Shown here piece after piece: positions 10,776-22,886 of a stretch of DNA of 64,000 nucleotides (position 1 is its first letter; every line of letters begins with the position of its first letter). Made by a program: the position numbers and the translations under genes. The stretch spans positions 6,485,692-6,549,691 of the forward strand of contig NC_083871.1 of the NCBI RefSeq assembly GCF_032452875.1, read 5' to 3'. The notes below the pieces were generated by a model, which was given only the letters and a program-made list of their open reading frames with translations, was not told where the DNA came from and searched no databases. This DNA comes from Bos javanicus (lineage: Eukaryota; Chordata; Mammalia; Artiodactyla; Bovidae).

Positions 10776-10818
10776 GAGATTCACTCTTTTTTTTTTTTTT
10801 TTTTTTTGAGGTTCACTC
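10776..10818 (-). repeat. Poly(T) tract flanked by direct repeats: tail-only retroinsertion
   Basis: A 21-base T run (10787-10807) is bracketed by GAGATTCACTC (10776-10786) and GAGGTTCACTC (10808-10818), ten matches in eleven. A bare poly(A) tail (minus strand) between target-duplication-like repeats is what an extremely truncated target-primed insertion would leave. Confidence 0.6.
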
Positions 10819-10914
10819 TTCTACATGGTGCTTGTATCACATCACATGGCTTGGATGTGATCAGTCATGATACAATCATTATAAATCAATTACTTATCAT
10901 ATGGCAATGTATGT

Positions 10915-11186
10915 ATCGGAGAAGGCAATGGCAACCCACTCCAGTACTCTGGCCTAGAAAATCTCATGGACGGAGGAGCCTGGTGGGCTGCAGTCCATGG
11001 GGTCGCTAAGAGTCGGCATGACTGAGCAGCCTCACTTTCACTTTTCACTTTTATGCATTGAAGAAGGAAATGGCAACCCACTCCAGTGTTCTTACCTGGA
11101 GAATCCCAGAGACAGGGGAGCCTGGTAGGCTGCCGTCTATGGGGTCGCACAGAGTTGGACACAACTGAAGCGACTTAGCAGCGGCA
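10915..11186 (+). mobile_element. Bov-A2 SINE
   Basis: Two Bov-A monomers are joined by a TTTCACTTTTCACTTTTATG linker, each with the GGAGCCTGGTGGGCTGC-type block. The target duplication GCAATGTATGT lies at 10904-10914 and 11187-11197, exact over 11 bp. It is a complete element. Confidence 0.95.
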
Positions 11187-11197
11187 GCAATGTATGT

Positions 11198-12157
11198 GTC
11201 AGTGAATGCATGATAAGTTTTTAAGATTTATGTAGAAATGTGACATTTTCAGTTTTCTTATTCATAGTTTCATGGACCTTTTTGGTGTGGGGACACAAAT
11301 CTTCCTTTAGCTTACAGAGCATTGTCCCTTTTTATCCCTGATTAATTTCTTCTCTGTCTTCTCTGTCCTTTCCTGGAACTCCTTCCATTTGACATTGTAT
11401 ATCTAGGATCTCTCTTCCTTTTCCCTTATTTTGCTCTTCTAATTTTGCTCTGCACTACACAAGAATTCCATTACTTCATTTACAAACATATAATTATATT
11501 TTTAACCTCATTTTCATGTATTCAGTTGCTTTTAAAATTTTCAGTATTTGTATTTAAAAATTTTTCCAGAATTATTTTCATATTTACCATCTCCTCTCTT
11601 CTACAGTAGCTTTATAGTAGTTTTATGGATATGTTTTTTATATTTACTAGTTAGAATTTTACATATTTACAAATGATTCCAACATTAATTTCTTTTATGT
11701 TATTTTCCCTTGTTTTTTCATTTTCATATTTTTCTTTAATGCTCCTGTATTTCCCCAGATTTGGTTAGGAAAGTCTGGTTTTCATTCATGATTGTAAATT
11801 AAACTGGTAGTTTTCTCACTAATTATAAGCTGTCTGATGTCAGCCTTGAAGACAAAGCCTGGCAGTACTCAATCTCTGCATTTAACTTTGGCTCAAATGA
11901 ACAGGTAGGAAAGTGAACGGTGGTGGCTCTCATCTCAGTGCTGGTGGTGAGTGTTGCCGTGGCCTGAGAGCCGGGAACAGGCCCCTTATTAGCAAAAATA
12001 GCAACAGAGCTCTCTGTCTTGGAAAGTAAACTTTTCTGATTTTTAGTATTGTAGATTTCTTATCATTTTTATATTTCTTGTATCATTTCAGTGAGATTTT
12101 GAAGTCTATAGGGGAAAAAAAGGCATTCTCAGTTTCAGATGTTATAATTAAACTCAA
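11198..12157. other. Intronic AT-rich sequence with one candidate micro-exon
   Basis: It is mostly AT-rich without recognised repeats. A 75-nt stretch at 11830-11904 is open and coding-like, with AG before it and GTAGGA after it, but its phase does not join exon 13099-13317 directly. See findings. Confidence 0.3.
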
Positions 12158-12360
12158 GGGACTTCCCTGGTGGCTCAGAGGTAAAGGATTAGCCTGCCAA
12201 GCAGCAGACACAGATTCCACCCCTGGATCGGTAAAATCCCTTAGAGAAGGAAATGGTAACCACTTCAGCATCCTTGCCTGGGAAATCCAATGGACAGAGA
12301 AGCCTGCTGGGCTAAGTCCATAGGATTGCAAAAGACATGACTTAGTGACAAAACAACAGT
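12158..12360 (+). mobile_element. Bov-tA SINE
   Basis: The head GGACTTCCCTGGTGGCTCAG is followed by a diverged body and a TGCAAAAGACATGACTTAGT end. The short repeat AACTCAA occurs on both sides and may be the target duplication. A 22-base T run follows at 12399-12420. Confidence 0.88.
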
Positions 12361-12501
12361 TGAACTCAATATAGCTTGTAGATATGTTAGAAGCATGCTT
12401 TTTTTTTTTTTTTTTTTTTTACCTATTGTTAAATGACTAATTTCTTCCAAGATAAATATTTGAACTTACAGAAGTTTCCCTTCTGAGTTTGAGGCATCAA
12501 G

Positions 12502-12745
12502 ACATGGTGGTAAAGGGCGTAGCCTCTGGGCCAGGGTCCAGAGCTGGAGTCTCAGTTTTCACAGCATAGACATTAGTCATGTGATGTAATCCCTGCCTCC
12601 CTCATTTTCCTCATGATGGATGTAAAGATTATCCAATATTAATAAATTAAAGAGATTTAAATGAGTTACTGTTTGTAAAGGGCCTCTAATAGTACCTATA
12701 AGTCACTTGTAACTGCTAGATGAGTATTTGTTAAATTAAAAATAG
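12502..12745 (+). mobile_element. MIR SINE
   Basis: The order of blocks fits MIR: GGTGGTAAAGGGCGTAGCCT near the start, then CCCTCATTTTCCTCATGATG, then TTAAATGAGTTACTGTTTGTAAAG and a terminal TAGATGAGTATTTGTTAA. It is heavily diverged, as expected for this mammal-wide family. Confidence 0.75.
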
Positions 12746-12776
12746 TATGTATATACAGCTATATATAAAAACATAC

Positions 12777-12999
12777 ACAGTTGACATTTGAACAACATGG
12801 GTTTGAACTGTGTGGGTCCAATCATACATGGATACTTTCAGCAGCAAACATGATCCACATCCTGGGATGCAGAGCCCAGGATACAGAGAAACAGGTAAGG
12901 AGGACTGACTATAAATTACACGTGGATTTTCAACTGTGACTGGCAGGAGGGGTGTTGGCATTCCTAACCCTGTGTTGTGTTGTTCAAGGCTTAACTGTA
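12777..12999. mobile_element. Tigger-like (Tc1/mariner group) short DNA transposon
   Basis: The left end CAGTTGACATTTGAACAACA and the right end TTGTTCAAGGCTTAACTGTA are imperfect inverted repeats about 20 bp long. The element is about 220 bp with no coding capacity, a non-autonomous form. The inside (GGTTTGAACTGTGTGGGTCC) fits this group. Confidence 0.7.
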
Positions 13000-13098
13000 T
13001 TATGAATTTTTTCAAAATAATAATTTGTCTTTAAGAATTGAGATGTATTTGAATTCCTTAAATAACCGTCACCGTGTTCTCTGTTTAATTTTTCGCAG

Positions 13099-13317
13099 CT
13101 TATCGTGAGCCGCATTATTATTACCAGTTCACAGCTCGATATCATGCAGCTCCCTGCAACAGTATCTATAATATTTCTTTTGAGAAGAAACTTCTTCAGA
13201 TTTTAAGCAAACTTGTTCTTGACCTTTCATGTGAAGTTTCCTTACTTAAGTCTGAATGTCATCGTGTTAAAATGCAAAGAGCTGGTTTGCAAAATGAATT
13301 GTTTTTTACATTTTCAG
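13099..13317 (+). CDS. Exon of an unidentified protein-coding gene (first in window)
   Basis: The exon is 219 nt. A pyrimidine-rich tract and CAG end at 13098, and a consensus GTAAGT donor starts at 13318. With two leading bases completing a codon there are 72 full codons without a stop, leaving one base (phase 1). The peptide starts YREPHYYYQFTARYH, then has a Leu/Lys/Glu-rich helical part containing FEKKLLQILSKLVLDLSCEV and ends in LFFTFS. No signal peptide or membrane segment is seen. A coiled-coil or helical segment is likely over residues 28-66. The next exon, 32128-32204, fits its phase exactly (G plus TT gives Val). I do not recognise the family, so no function is given. Reality as an exon is well supported by the sites and by phase agreement over three exons. 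Confidence 0.85.
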
Positions 13318-14242
13318 GTAAGTGTACACAATTCTTTAAGGAAAACGAAGTTAGAATGTGAACTAATTCTAGAGCTGTGTTGTAAATTACCAGAAGCGTT
13401 TTTAGAATGTAAATACTATAGATCTGAATGTTTCTTATTCTTTACTTTCACATCTTAGTTCTAATAGCCCTCAAATAAATTTCTGTTAATTCATGTACTT
13501 AATGAAAAGTTTGGATTCCCAAATAATTTAAACATTACTATCATAATTTACGACAGAATATAATTTAATAAAAGGAATATTTATCATGGTATTTAGCTAC
13601 CAAGATTTAATTTGTAAAACCATATAATTATATAATAAATAGGTTAATAGTGTAGACCAGAGAGACCGTTCTAACAACTTAGTGTGTTTTTCCTAATAGT
13701 GCAGAGTAAAAGCCCAATATTTTCTGGAAAACCAAGAATTGGACTTCATATCTGAGGCCTTAGGTTTATAAAGGGCCTGTTTATGAGTTAGCATTTAGGA
13801 ATAGCCATGCATATGTTTTTAATGAGGCCCGGTGGCAATCTCAGTGTGCTGTTTGCTGTTTCCTTTCTTTCTTCCTTACTCTCCGTCCTTGATTCATCTA
13901 TTTTCGGTGTTTGATTGCACTTACCATTTCTCTGATATTCCCTTTGCCTTTTCTTGGTACATCTAGAATTGAATGATTAGATATGAGTGAGAGATGTGAG
14001 GCTTTCAGGGAAAAGAGTAAGTTGAGTTCAACACCATTTTCCAGTCTTTTGTCTTCTTTACTCATTTTTTCTTCTGCCGAAAAACTTGGAGAGTTGTTTT
14101 CCAGTGTCTGAGGCAAACTATGAAAGACGAATTATGAAAGATGCTTTCCTTAGCTCATCACAGACCCACTGTTAGCATTTATGAGAGTTATGGGGTATTT
14201 GTACCTGGTGTGTTTAATAAATGCTATCAGTAGGTATTTAAT
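13318..14242. other. Intron 1, non-repetitive part
   Basis: It starts with the GTAAGT donor of the upstream exon. No second exon or clear transposon was recognised before the old L1 that begins near 14243. Confidence 0.5.
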
Positions 14243-14331
14243 ACTTATTTTTATATTTTTAATTGGAGGATAATTTCTTTATAATGTTGTGGTGGTCTCT
14301 ATCGTACACCAACGTAAATCAGCCGTAATAC

Positions 14332-14368
<37 letters not shown>

Positions 14369-14483
14369 GTATGTATGTATATCTCCCCTCCCTCTTGCGC
14401 CTCCCTTCCATTCCAGCACTCTAGGTCATCACCAAGTGCCGGACTAGGCTCCCTTTTTAGCTTGCTGCTAGTTATCTGTTTTA
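14243..14483 (-). mobile_element. 3' end of an old L1 (first block)
   Basis: It reads TTTTTAATTGGAGGATAATT at the 3' end and continues on the minus strand as L1 3'UTR. An (AC)15 and (AT/GTAT) microsatellite lies at 14333-14380 inside it. The L1 is interrupted by BovB at 14484 and resumes near 16933: the joined sequence GTTTTACA / TAGTGTACATATG fits one L1 text. Confidence 0.75.
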
Positions 14484-16932
14484 CAGATCAGATCAGTCCT
14501 CAGTTGTGTCCGACTCTTTGCAACCCCATGAATAGCAGCACGCCAGGCCTCCCTGTCCATCACCAACTTCTAGAGTTCACTCAGACTCACATCCATCGAG
14601 TCAGTGATGCCATCCAGCCATCTCATCCTCTGTCGTCCCCTTCTCCTCCTGCCCCCAATCCCTCCCAGCATCAGAGTCTTTTCCAATGAGTCAACTCTTC
14701 GCATGAGGTGGCCAGAGTACTGGAGTTACAGCTTTAGCATCATTCCTTCCAAAGAACACCCAGGACTGATCTCCTTCAGAATGGACTGGTTGGATCTCCT
14801 TGCAGTCCAAGGGACTCTCAAGAGTCTTCTCCAACACCACAGTTCAAAAGCATCAATTCTTCGGCACTCAGCCTTCTTCACAGTCCAACTCTCACATCCA
14901 TACACGACTACTGGAAAAACCATAGCCTTGACTAGACGGACCTTTGTTGTCAAAGTAATGTCTCTGCTTTTGAATATGCTATCTAGGTTGGTCATAATTT
15001 TCCTTCCAAGGAGTAAGCGTCTTTTAATTTCATGGCTGCAGGCACCATCTGTAGTGATTTTGGAGCCCAGAAAAATAAAGTCTGACACTGTTTCCACTGT
15101 TTCCCATCTATTTCCCATGAAGTGATGGAACCGGATGCCATGATCTTCATTTTCTGAATGTTGAGCTTTAAGCCAACTCTTTCACTCTCCACTTTCACTT
15201 TCATCAAGAGGCTTTTGAGTTCCTCTTCACTTTCTGCCATAAGGGTGGTGTCATCTGCATATCTGAGGTTATTGATATTTCTCCCGGCAATCTTGATTCC
15301 AGCTTGTGTTTGTTCCAGTCCAGCGTTTCTCATGATGTACTCTGCATATAAGTTAAATAAGCAGGGTGACAATATACAGCCATGATGTACTCCTTTTCCT
15401 ATTTGGAACCAGTCTGTTGTTCCATGTCCAGTTCTAACTGTTGCTTCCTGACCTGCATACAAATTTCTCAAGAGGCAGGTCAGGTGGTCTGGTATTCCCA
15501 TCTCTTTCAGAATTTCCCACAGTTTTTTGTGATCCACACAGTCAAAGGCTTTGGCATAGTCAATAAAGCAGAAATAGATGTTTTTCTGGAACTCTCTTGC
15601 TTTTTCCATGATCCAGCGGATGTTGGCCATTTGATCTCTGGTTCCTCTGCCTTTTCTAAAACCAGCTTGAACATCAGGAAGTTCACGGTTCACATATTGC
15701 TGAAGCCTGGCTTAGAGAATTTTGAGTATTACTTTACTAGCGTGTGAGATGAGCGCAATTGTGCAGTAGTTTGAGTGTTCTTTGGCATTGCCTTTCTTTG
15801 GGATTGAAATGAAAAGTGACCTTTTCCAGTCCTGTGGCTACTGCTGAGTTTTCCAAATGTGCTGGCATATTAAGTGCAGCACTTTCACAGCATCATCTTT
15901 CAGGATTTGGAATAGCTCAACTGGAGTTCCATCACCTCCACTAGCTTTGTTCATAGTGATGCTTTGTAAGGCCCACTTGACTTCTCATTCCAGGATGTCT
16001 GGCTCTAGGTCAGTGATCACACCATCGTGATTATCTGGGTCATGAAGATCTTTTTTGTACAGTTCTTCTGTGTATTCTTGCCATCTCTTCTTAATATCTT
16101 CTGCTTCTGTTAGGTCCACACCTTTTCTGTCCTTTATTGAGCTCATCTTTGCATGAAATGTTCCTTTTGTATCTCTGATTTTCTTGAAGAGATCCCTAGT
16201 CTTGCGCATTCTGTTGTTTTCCTCTATTTCTTTGCATTGATCGCTGAAGAAGGCTTTCTTATCTCTTCTGGCTATTCTTTGGAACTCTGCATTTAGATGT
16301 TTATATCTTTCATTTTCTCCTTTGCTTTTTGCTTCTCTTCTTTTCACAGCTATTTGTAAGGCCTCCCCAGACAGCCATTTTGCTTTTTTGCATTTCTTTT
16401 CTATGGGGATGGTCTTGATCCCTGTCTCCTGTACAGTGTCACAAACCTCATTCCATATTTTCATCAGGCACTCTATCTATCAGATCTAGGCCCTTAAATC
16501 TATTTCTCACTTCCACTGTATAATCATAAGGGATTTGATTTAGGTCATACCTGAATGGTCTAGTGGTTTTCCCTACTTTCTTCAATTTAAGTCTGAATTT
16601 GGCAATAAGGAGTTGATGGTCTGAGCCACAGTCAGCTCCTGGTCTTGTTTTTGCTGACTATATAGAGCTTCTCCATCTTTGGCTGCAAAGAATATAATCA
16701 GTCTGACTTCGGTGTTGACCATTTGGTGATGTCCATGTATAGAGTCTTCTTTTGTGTTGTTGGAAGAGGGTGTTGTTATGACCAATGCATTTTCTTGGCA
16801 AAACTCTATTAGTCTTTGCCCTGCTTCATTCCGTATTCCAAGGCCAAATTTGCCTGTTATTCCAGGTGTTTCTTGACTTCCTACTTTTGCATTCCAGTCC
16901 CCTATAATGAAAAGCACATCTTTTTTGAGTGT
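14484..16932 (-). mobile_element. BovB LINE, about 2.45 kb, frame-broken
   Basis: The 3' end lies at 14484 (GATCAGATCAGTCCTCAGTT). On the minus strand the protein order is: endonuclease part (16582-16917, with GDWNAKVG), linker (15985-16464), reverse transcriptase (14992-15693, with IDYAKAFDCVDH and YADDTTLMAE) and the C-terminal CCHC-less tail (14726-15118). Frames shift between the pieces. The 5' third of the endonuclease is missing. Its catalytic Asp codon GAC (16898-16900) is retained, unlike in the other two BovB endonucleases here. Confidence 0.93.
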
Positions 16933-16956
16933 TAGTTCAGGTGATAGTGTACATAT
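16933..16956 (-). mobile_element. Short piece of the old L1 between BovB and Bov-tA
   Basis: GGTGATAGTGTACATATG links the 14243-14483 block to the 17102-19876 block of the same old L1. Confidence 0.5.
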
Positions 16957-17101
16957 GGGAACTTCCCTGGTGGCTCAGTGGTAAAAAATCCACCTGCCAG
17001 TGCAGGAGACACAAGAGCATGGGTTTGATTCTTGTGTTGGGAAGATGAGCTGGAGAAGGAAATGGCAGCCCACTCCAGTATTCTTGCCTGGAAAATCTGA
17101 T
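16957..17101 (+). mobile_element. Bov-tA SINE, 3'-truncated
   Basis: The head AACTTCCCTGGTGGCTCAGT and GGAGAAGGAAATGGCAGCCC body are present. The copy stops after CCTGGAAAATCTGATGG, without the distal block. Confidence 0.85.
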
Positions 17102-17552
17102 GGACATGTCAGTGTTACTTTCTCAATTTGTCCACCAGTCCATTCTCTACGTCTGTATCTCTCTTTCTTCTCTAAATAGGTTCATTTCTACTATTTTTCT
17201 AGATTCCATATATGTGCATTAATAAATGATACTTGTTTTTCCCTTTCTGACACTATAACAGGCTCTAGTTTCACCCACCTCACTATATTTGACTCAAATT
17301 GTTCCTTTTTATGGCTAATATTCCATTGTATACATGTAGTACAACTTCTTTATTCATTCACCTGTTGATGGACATCTAGGTTGCTTCCATGTCCTGGTAT
17401 TATGTGCTGCAGTGAACGTTGGGGTACATATGTCATTTTGAATTTTTGTTATCTCAAGGTATATACCCAGTACTGTGATTGCTGGGTCACACAGTAGTTT
17501 TATTCCTAGTTTGCTAAGAAATCTCCATATCGCTCTCCATAGTGACTGTACC

Positions 17553-17583
<31 letters not shown>

Positions 17584-19876
17584 TGACTGTACCGATTTAC
17601 ATTCCCACCAACAGTGCAGTAGGGTTCCCTTTTCTCCACATCTTCTCCAGCATTTACTGTTTGTAGATTTTTTTGATGACGGCCATTCTGACTGGTATGA
17701 GGTAATAAACTCATTGTAGTTAGGATTTGCATTTTTCTAATAATGAGCAGTGTTGAGTACCTTTTCATACGTTTTTTGTCCATCTGCATATTATCTTTGG
17801 AGAAATGTCTGTTTTGGTCTTCTGCCCATTTTTTCATTGGACTGTTTGTTTTTCTCATATTGAGCTGTATGAGCTGCTTATAATATCTTGGAGATTAATC
17901 CTTTGTCAATTGCTTCATTTGCAATTATTTTTTACCATTATGGGAGTTATATTTTCCTTTTGTTTATTGTTTCCTTTGCTGTGCAAAAGCTTTTAAATTT
18001 AATTAGATCCCATTTGTTTATTTTTGTTTTTATTTCCATTACTCTAGGAGGTGGGTCAAAGAAGATCTTGCTGTGATTTATGTCAAAGAGGTATTGCCTA
18101 AGTTTTCCTCTATAGAGCTTTACACTTTCTGTCTTTACATTTAAGTCTAATCCATTCAGAGTTTATTTTTGTGTATGATGTTAGGAAGCATTCTAATGGC
18201 ATTCTTTTACATGTAGCTGTCCAGTTTTCCCAGAACCACTTATTGAAGAGCCTGTCTTTTCTCCATTGTATATTCTCGCCTCCTTTGTCAAAGATAGGGT
18301 GCCCATAGGTGCATGGGTTTAACTTTGGGCTTTCTATCTTGTTCCATTGGTCTATATTTCTGTTTTTGTGCCAGTACCATACTATCTTGATGACTGTCGC
18401 TTTGTAATATAGTCTGAAGTCAGGAAGAGTGATTCCTCCAGCTATTTTTCTTTCTCAGAATTGCTTTGACTCTTTGGGTCTTTTTGTATATCCATACAAA
18501 TTGTGGAATTTTTTTGTTTTACTTCTGTGAAAAATGCCATTGCTAGTTATATAGAGATTGCATTGAATCTGTAGATTGCTTTGAGGAATCCTTCCATGCC
18601 TGGGATAAACTCCACTTGATCATGGTGTGTGATCTTTTTAATGTGTTTTTGGAGTCTGCTAGAATTTTGTTGAGGACTTTTGTGTGTATGTTCATCAGTA
18701 ATATTGACCTGTAATTTTCTTTTCTGTGGTATCATCTTTGTCTGGTTTTGGTATCAGGGTGATGGTGGCCATGTAGAATGACCTTGCTAGTTTTCCTTTC
18801 TCTGCAATTTTCTGGAAGAGTTTGAGCAGGATAGGTGTTAGTTCTTTAAATGTTTGGTAGAATTCATTTGTGAAGCCATTTGGCCCTGGGCTTTTGTTTG
18901 TTGGAAGATTTTTCACCACAGTTTTGATTTCAGTGGTTGTGATTGCTCTGCTCATATTTTGTTTCTTCCTAGTTCAGTCTTGGAAGGTTGTACTGTAAAG
19001 AATTTGTCCATTTCTTCCAGGTTGTCCATTTTCTTGGTAAATTATTGTGTGTAATAGTCTGTTAAGATTCTTTATATTTCTTCATTGTCATAACTTTGCC
19101 TTTTTCATTTTAAATTTTGTTGATTTGAGTCTTTTCCCTTTTTCTTGATGAGTCTGTCTAATGGTTTGTAAATTTTGTTTATCTTCTCAAAGAACCAGCT
19201 TTTAGTTTTATTGATCTTTGCTATTGTCTTTTTCATTCTTTTCTGCTCTGCTCTTTATGATTTCTTTCCTTCTTCTAACTTAGAGATATTTAAAACTTCT
19301 TTTTCTAATTGCTTTAGGGGTAAGATTAAGTTGTTTATTTGATGTTTTTCTTGTTTCTTGAGGTAGGCTTCTATTGCTATTAACTTCCTTCTTAGCATTT
19401 ACATCCCGTAGGTTTTGAGCTGTGTTTTCATTGTCATTTGTTTCTAGGTTTTTTTTTTTTTTTAATTTTCTCTTTGATTTCTTCAGTGATCTCTTGGTTA
19501 TTCAGAAGCGTTTTATTTAGCCTCCCTGTGTTTGTATTTTTCACAGTTCTCTTCTTGTATTTCATATCTAATTTTATAGCATTGTGCTCAGAAAAAAATG
19601 CCTGAATCAATTTTTTTTTTTTTTAATTTACCAAGGGTTGATTACTAACCTAAGATGTGATCTATCCTGGGTTCCATGTGCACTTGAGAAAAAATGAATT
19701 CCATTGTTTTTGGATGAAATATCCTGGAGATATCAATTAGGTCCACCTGGTCCAATGTGTCATTTAAGGCTTGTATTTCTTTTTAATTTTCTATCTGGAT
19801 TATCTGTCCATTGGTGTGAGTAGGGTGTGTTAAAGTCATCTAGTATTATTGTGTTACAGTCAATTTCCCTTTGTAT
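17102..19876 (-). mobile_element. Old L1, 3'UTR and ORF2 remnant (main block)
   Basis: Continuous minus-strand L1 ORF2 sequence runs from the C-terminus (near 17300-17860) through the RT region (18547-18955, including a KSPGPNGFTNEFYQ motif) to the endonuclease part near 19850. Many frameshifts and stops make it inactive. An internal deletion near 18583 joins the EGFL text directly to AIYRFNA, removing most of the RT core. A (TTTA)n run lies at 17558-17580. BovB at 19877 interrupts the endonuclease part. Confidence 0.88.
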
Positions 19877-22800
19877 CAGATCAGATCAGTCGCTCAGTTG
19901 TGTCTGACTCTTTGCGACCCCATGAATTGCAGCATGCCAGGCCTCCCTATCCATCACCAACTCTCAGAGTTTACCCAAACTCATGTCCATCGAGTCAGTG
20001 ATGCCATCCAGCCATCTCATCCTCTGTTGTCTCTTTTTCCTCCTACCCATAATCTTTCCCAGCATCAGGGTCTTTTCCAGTGAGTCAACTCTTCGCATGA
20101 GGTGGCCAAAGTATTGGCATTTCAGCTTCAGCATCAGTCCTTCCAATGAACACCCAGGACTGATTTCCTTTAGATTGAACTGGTTGGATCTCCTTGCAGT
20201 CCAAGGGACTCTCAAGAGTCTTCTCCAACACCACAGTTCAAAAGCATCAATTCTTTGGCGCTCAGCTTTCTTCACAGTCCAACTCTCACATCTGTACATG
20301 ACTACTGGAAAAACCATAGCCATGACTAGACGGACCTTTGTTGGCAAAGTAATGTCTATGCTTTTGAATATGCTATCTAGGTTGCTCATCACTTTCCTTC
20401 CAAGGAGTAAGCGTCTTTTAATTTCATGGCTGCAGTCACCATCTGCAGTGATTTTGGAGCCCCCCCCCCCCCCCGCCAAATAAAGTCTGACACTGTTTCC
20501 ATTATTTCCCCATCTATTTCCCATGAAGTGATGGGACCAGATGCCATGATCTTCGTTTTCTGAATGTTGAACCAATGTTTAAGCCAAGTGTTTCACTCTC
20601 CTCTTTCACTTTCATCAAGAGGCTTTTTAGTTCCTCTTCACATTCTGCCATAAGGGTGGTGTCATCTGCATATCTGAGGTTATTGGTATTTCTCCCAGCA
20701 ATCTTGATTCCAGCTTGTGCTTCTTCCAGTCCAGCGTTTCTCATGATGTACTCTGCATATAAGTTAAATAAGCAGGGTGACAATATACAGCCTTGAGGTA
20801 CTCCCTTTCCTATTTGGAACCAGTCTGTTGTTCCATGTCCAGTTCTAACTGTTGCTTCTTGACCTGCATACAGATTTCTCAAGAGGCAGGTCAGGTGGTC
20901 TGGTATTCCCATTTCTTTCAGAATTTTCCACAGTTTACTGTGATCCACACAGTCAAAGGCTTTGGCATAGTCAATAAAGCAGAAATAGATGTTTTTCTGG
21001 AACTCTCTTGCTTTTTCCATGATCCAGCTGATGTTGGCCATTTGATCTCTGGTTCCTCTGCCTTTTCTAAAACCAACTTGAACATCGGGAAGTTCACAGT
21101 TCATGTATTGCTGAAGCCTGGGTTTGAGAATTTTAAGCATTACTTTACTAGCGTGTGAGATGAGTGCAATTGCACGGTAGTTTGAGCATTCTTTGGCATT
21201 GCCTTTTTTGGGATTGGAATGAAAAGTGACCTTTTCCAGTCATGTGGCCACTGCTGAGTTTTCCAAATTTGCTGGCATATTGAGTGCAACACTTTCACAG
21301 CATCATCTTTCAGGATTTGAAATAGCTCAACTGGAATTCCATCACCTCTACTGGCTTTGTTCGTAGTGATGCTTTCTAAGGCCCACTTGCCTTCACATTC
21401 CAGGATATCTGGCTCTAGGTGAGTGATCACACCATCATGATTATCTGGGTCATGAAGATCTTTTTTGTACAGTTCTTCTGCGTATTCATGCCACCTCTTC
21501 TTAATATCTTCTGCTTCTGGTAGGTCCATACCATTTCTGTCCTTTACCAAGCCCATCTTTGCATAAAATGTTCCTTTGGTATCTCTAATTTTCTTGAAGA
21601 GATCCCTAGTCTTTCCCATTCTGTTGTTTTCCTCTATTTTTTTGTATTGATCACTGAGGAAGGCTTTCTTATCTCTCTTTGCTGTTCTTTGTAACTCTGC
21701 ATTCAGATGCTTATATCTTTCCTTTTCTCCTTTGCTTTTCACTTCTCTTCTTTTCACAGCCATTTATAAGGCCTCCCCAGACAGCCATTTTGCTTTTTTG
21801 CATTTCTTTTCCATGGGAATGGTCTTGATCCCTGTCTCCTGTACAATGTCACGAACCTCCGTTCATAGTTCATCAGGCACTCTATCTATCCGATCTAGGA
21901 TTTGATTTAGGTCATACCTGAATGGTCTAGTGGTTTTCCCTACTTTCTTCAATTTAAGTCTGAATTTAGCAATAAGGAGTTCATGATCTGAACCACAGTC
22001 AGCTCCTGGTCTTGTTTTTGCTGACTGTATAGAACTTCTCTATCTTTGGCTGCAAAGAATATAATCAATCTGATTTTGGTGTTGACCACCTGGTGATGTC
22101 CATGTGTAGAGTCTTCTCTTGTGTTGTTGGAAGAGGGTGTTTGCTATGACCAGTATGTTCTCTTGGCAAAACTCTATTAGCCTTTGCCCTGCTTCATTCC
22201 ATATTCCAATGCCAAATTTGCCTGTTACTCCATGTGTTTCTTGACTTCCTACTTTTGCATTCCAGCCCCCTATAATGAAAAGTACATCTTTTTTGGGTGT
22301 TAGTTCTAAAAGGTCTTGTAGGTCTTCATAGAACCGTTCAAGTTCAGCTTGTTCAGCGTTACTGGTTGGGGCATAGACTTGGATTACTGTGATATTGAAT
22401 GGTTTTCCTTTGAAACGAACAGAGATCATTCTGTCGTTTTTGAAATTGCATCCAAGTACTGGATTTTAGACTCTTTTGTTGACCATGATGGCTACCCCAT
22501 TTCTTCTGAGAGATTCCTGCCTGCAGTAATAGATATCATGGTCATCTGAGTTAAATTCACCCATTCCAGTCCGTCTTAGTTCACTGATTCCTAGAATGTC
22601 GATGTTCACTCTTGCCATCTCCTGTTTGACCTCTTCCAATTTGCCTTGATTCATGGACCTGACATTCCAGGTTCCTGTGGAATATTGCTCTTTACAGCAC
22701 TGGACCTTGCTTCCATCCCCAGTCACATCCACAACTGGGTATTGTTTTTGCTTTGGCTCTGTCCCTTCCTTCTTTCTGTAGTTATTTCTCCACTGATCTC

Positions 22801-22886
22801 CAGTAGCATATTAGGCACCTACTGACCTGGGGAGTTCCTCTTTCAGTATCCTATCATTTTGCCTTTTCATATTGTTCATGGGGTTA
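19877..22886 (-). mobile_element. BovB LINE, near full length (3.0 kb), frame-broken
   Basis: The minus-strand order is: 5' region (22733-22886), endonuclease (22466-22732 with TWNVRSMNQGK, then 22040-22429), linker (21140-21763), reverse transcriptase (20514-21140 with IDYAKAFDCVDH and YADDTTLMAE) and tail (19964-20575). BovB is about 3.2 kb when complete, so only a little of the 5' end is lost. Frames are broken at several points. A 15-base C run at 20460-20474 replaces a normally mixed site. The endonuclease GDWN motif reads GGWN (codon 22265-22267). Confidence 0.95.

Noticed and set aside
14333..14380. Array of short repeats, considered as CRISPR-like
   Set aside because: Simple AC and GTAT microsatellite with no spacers, in a mammalian genome.
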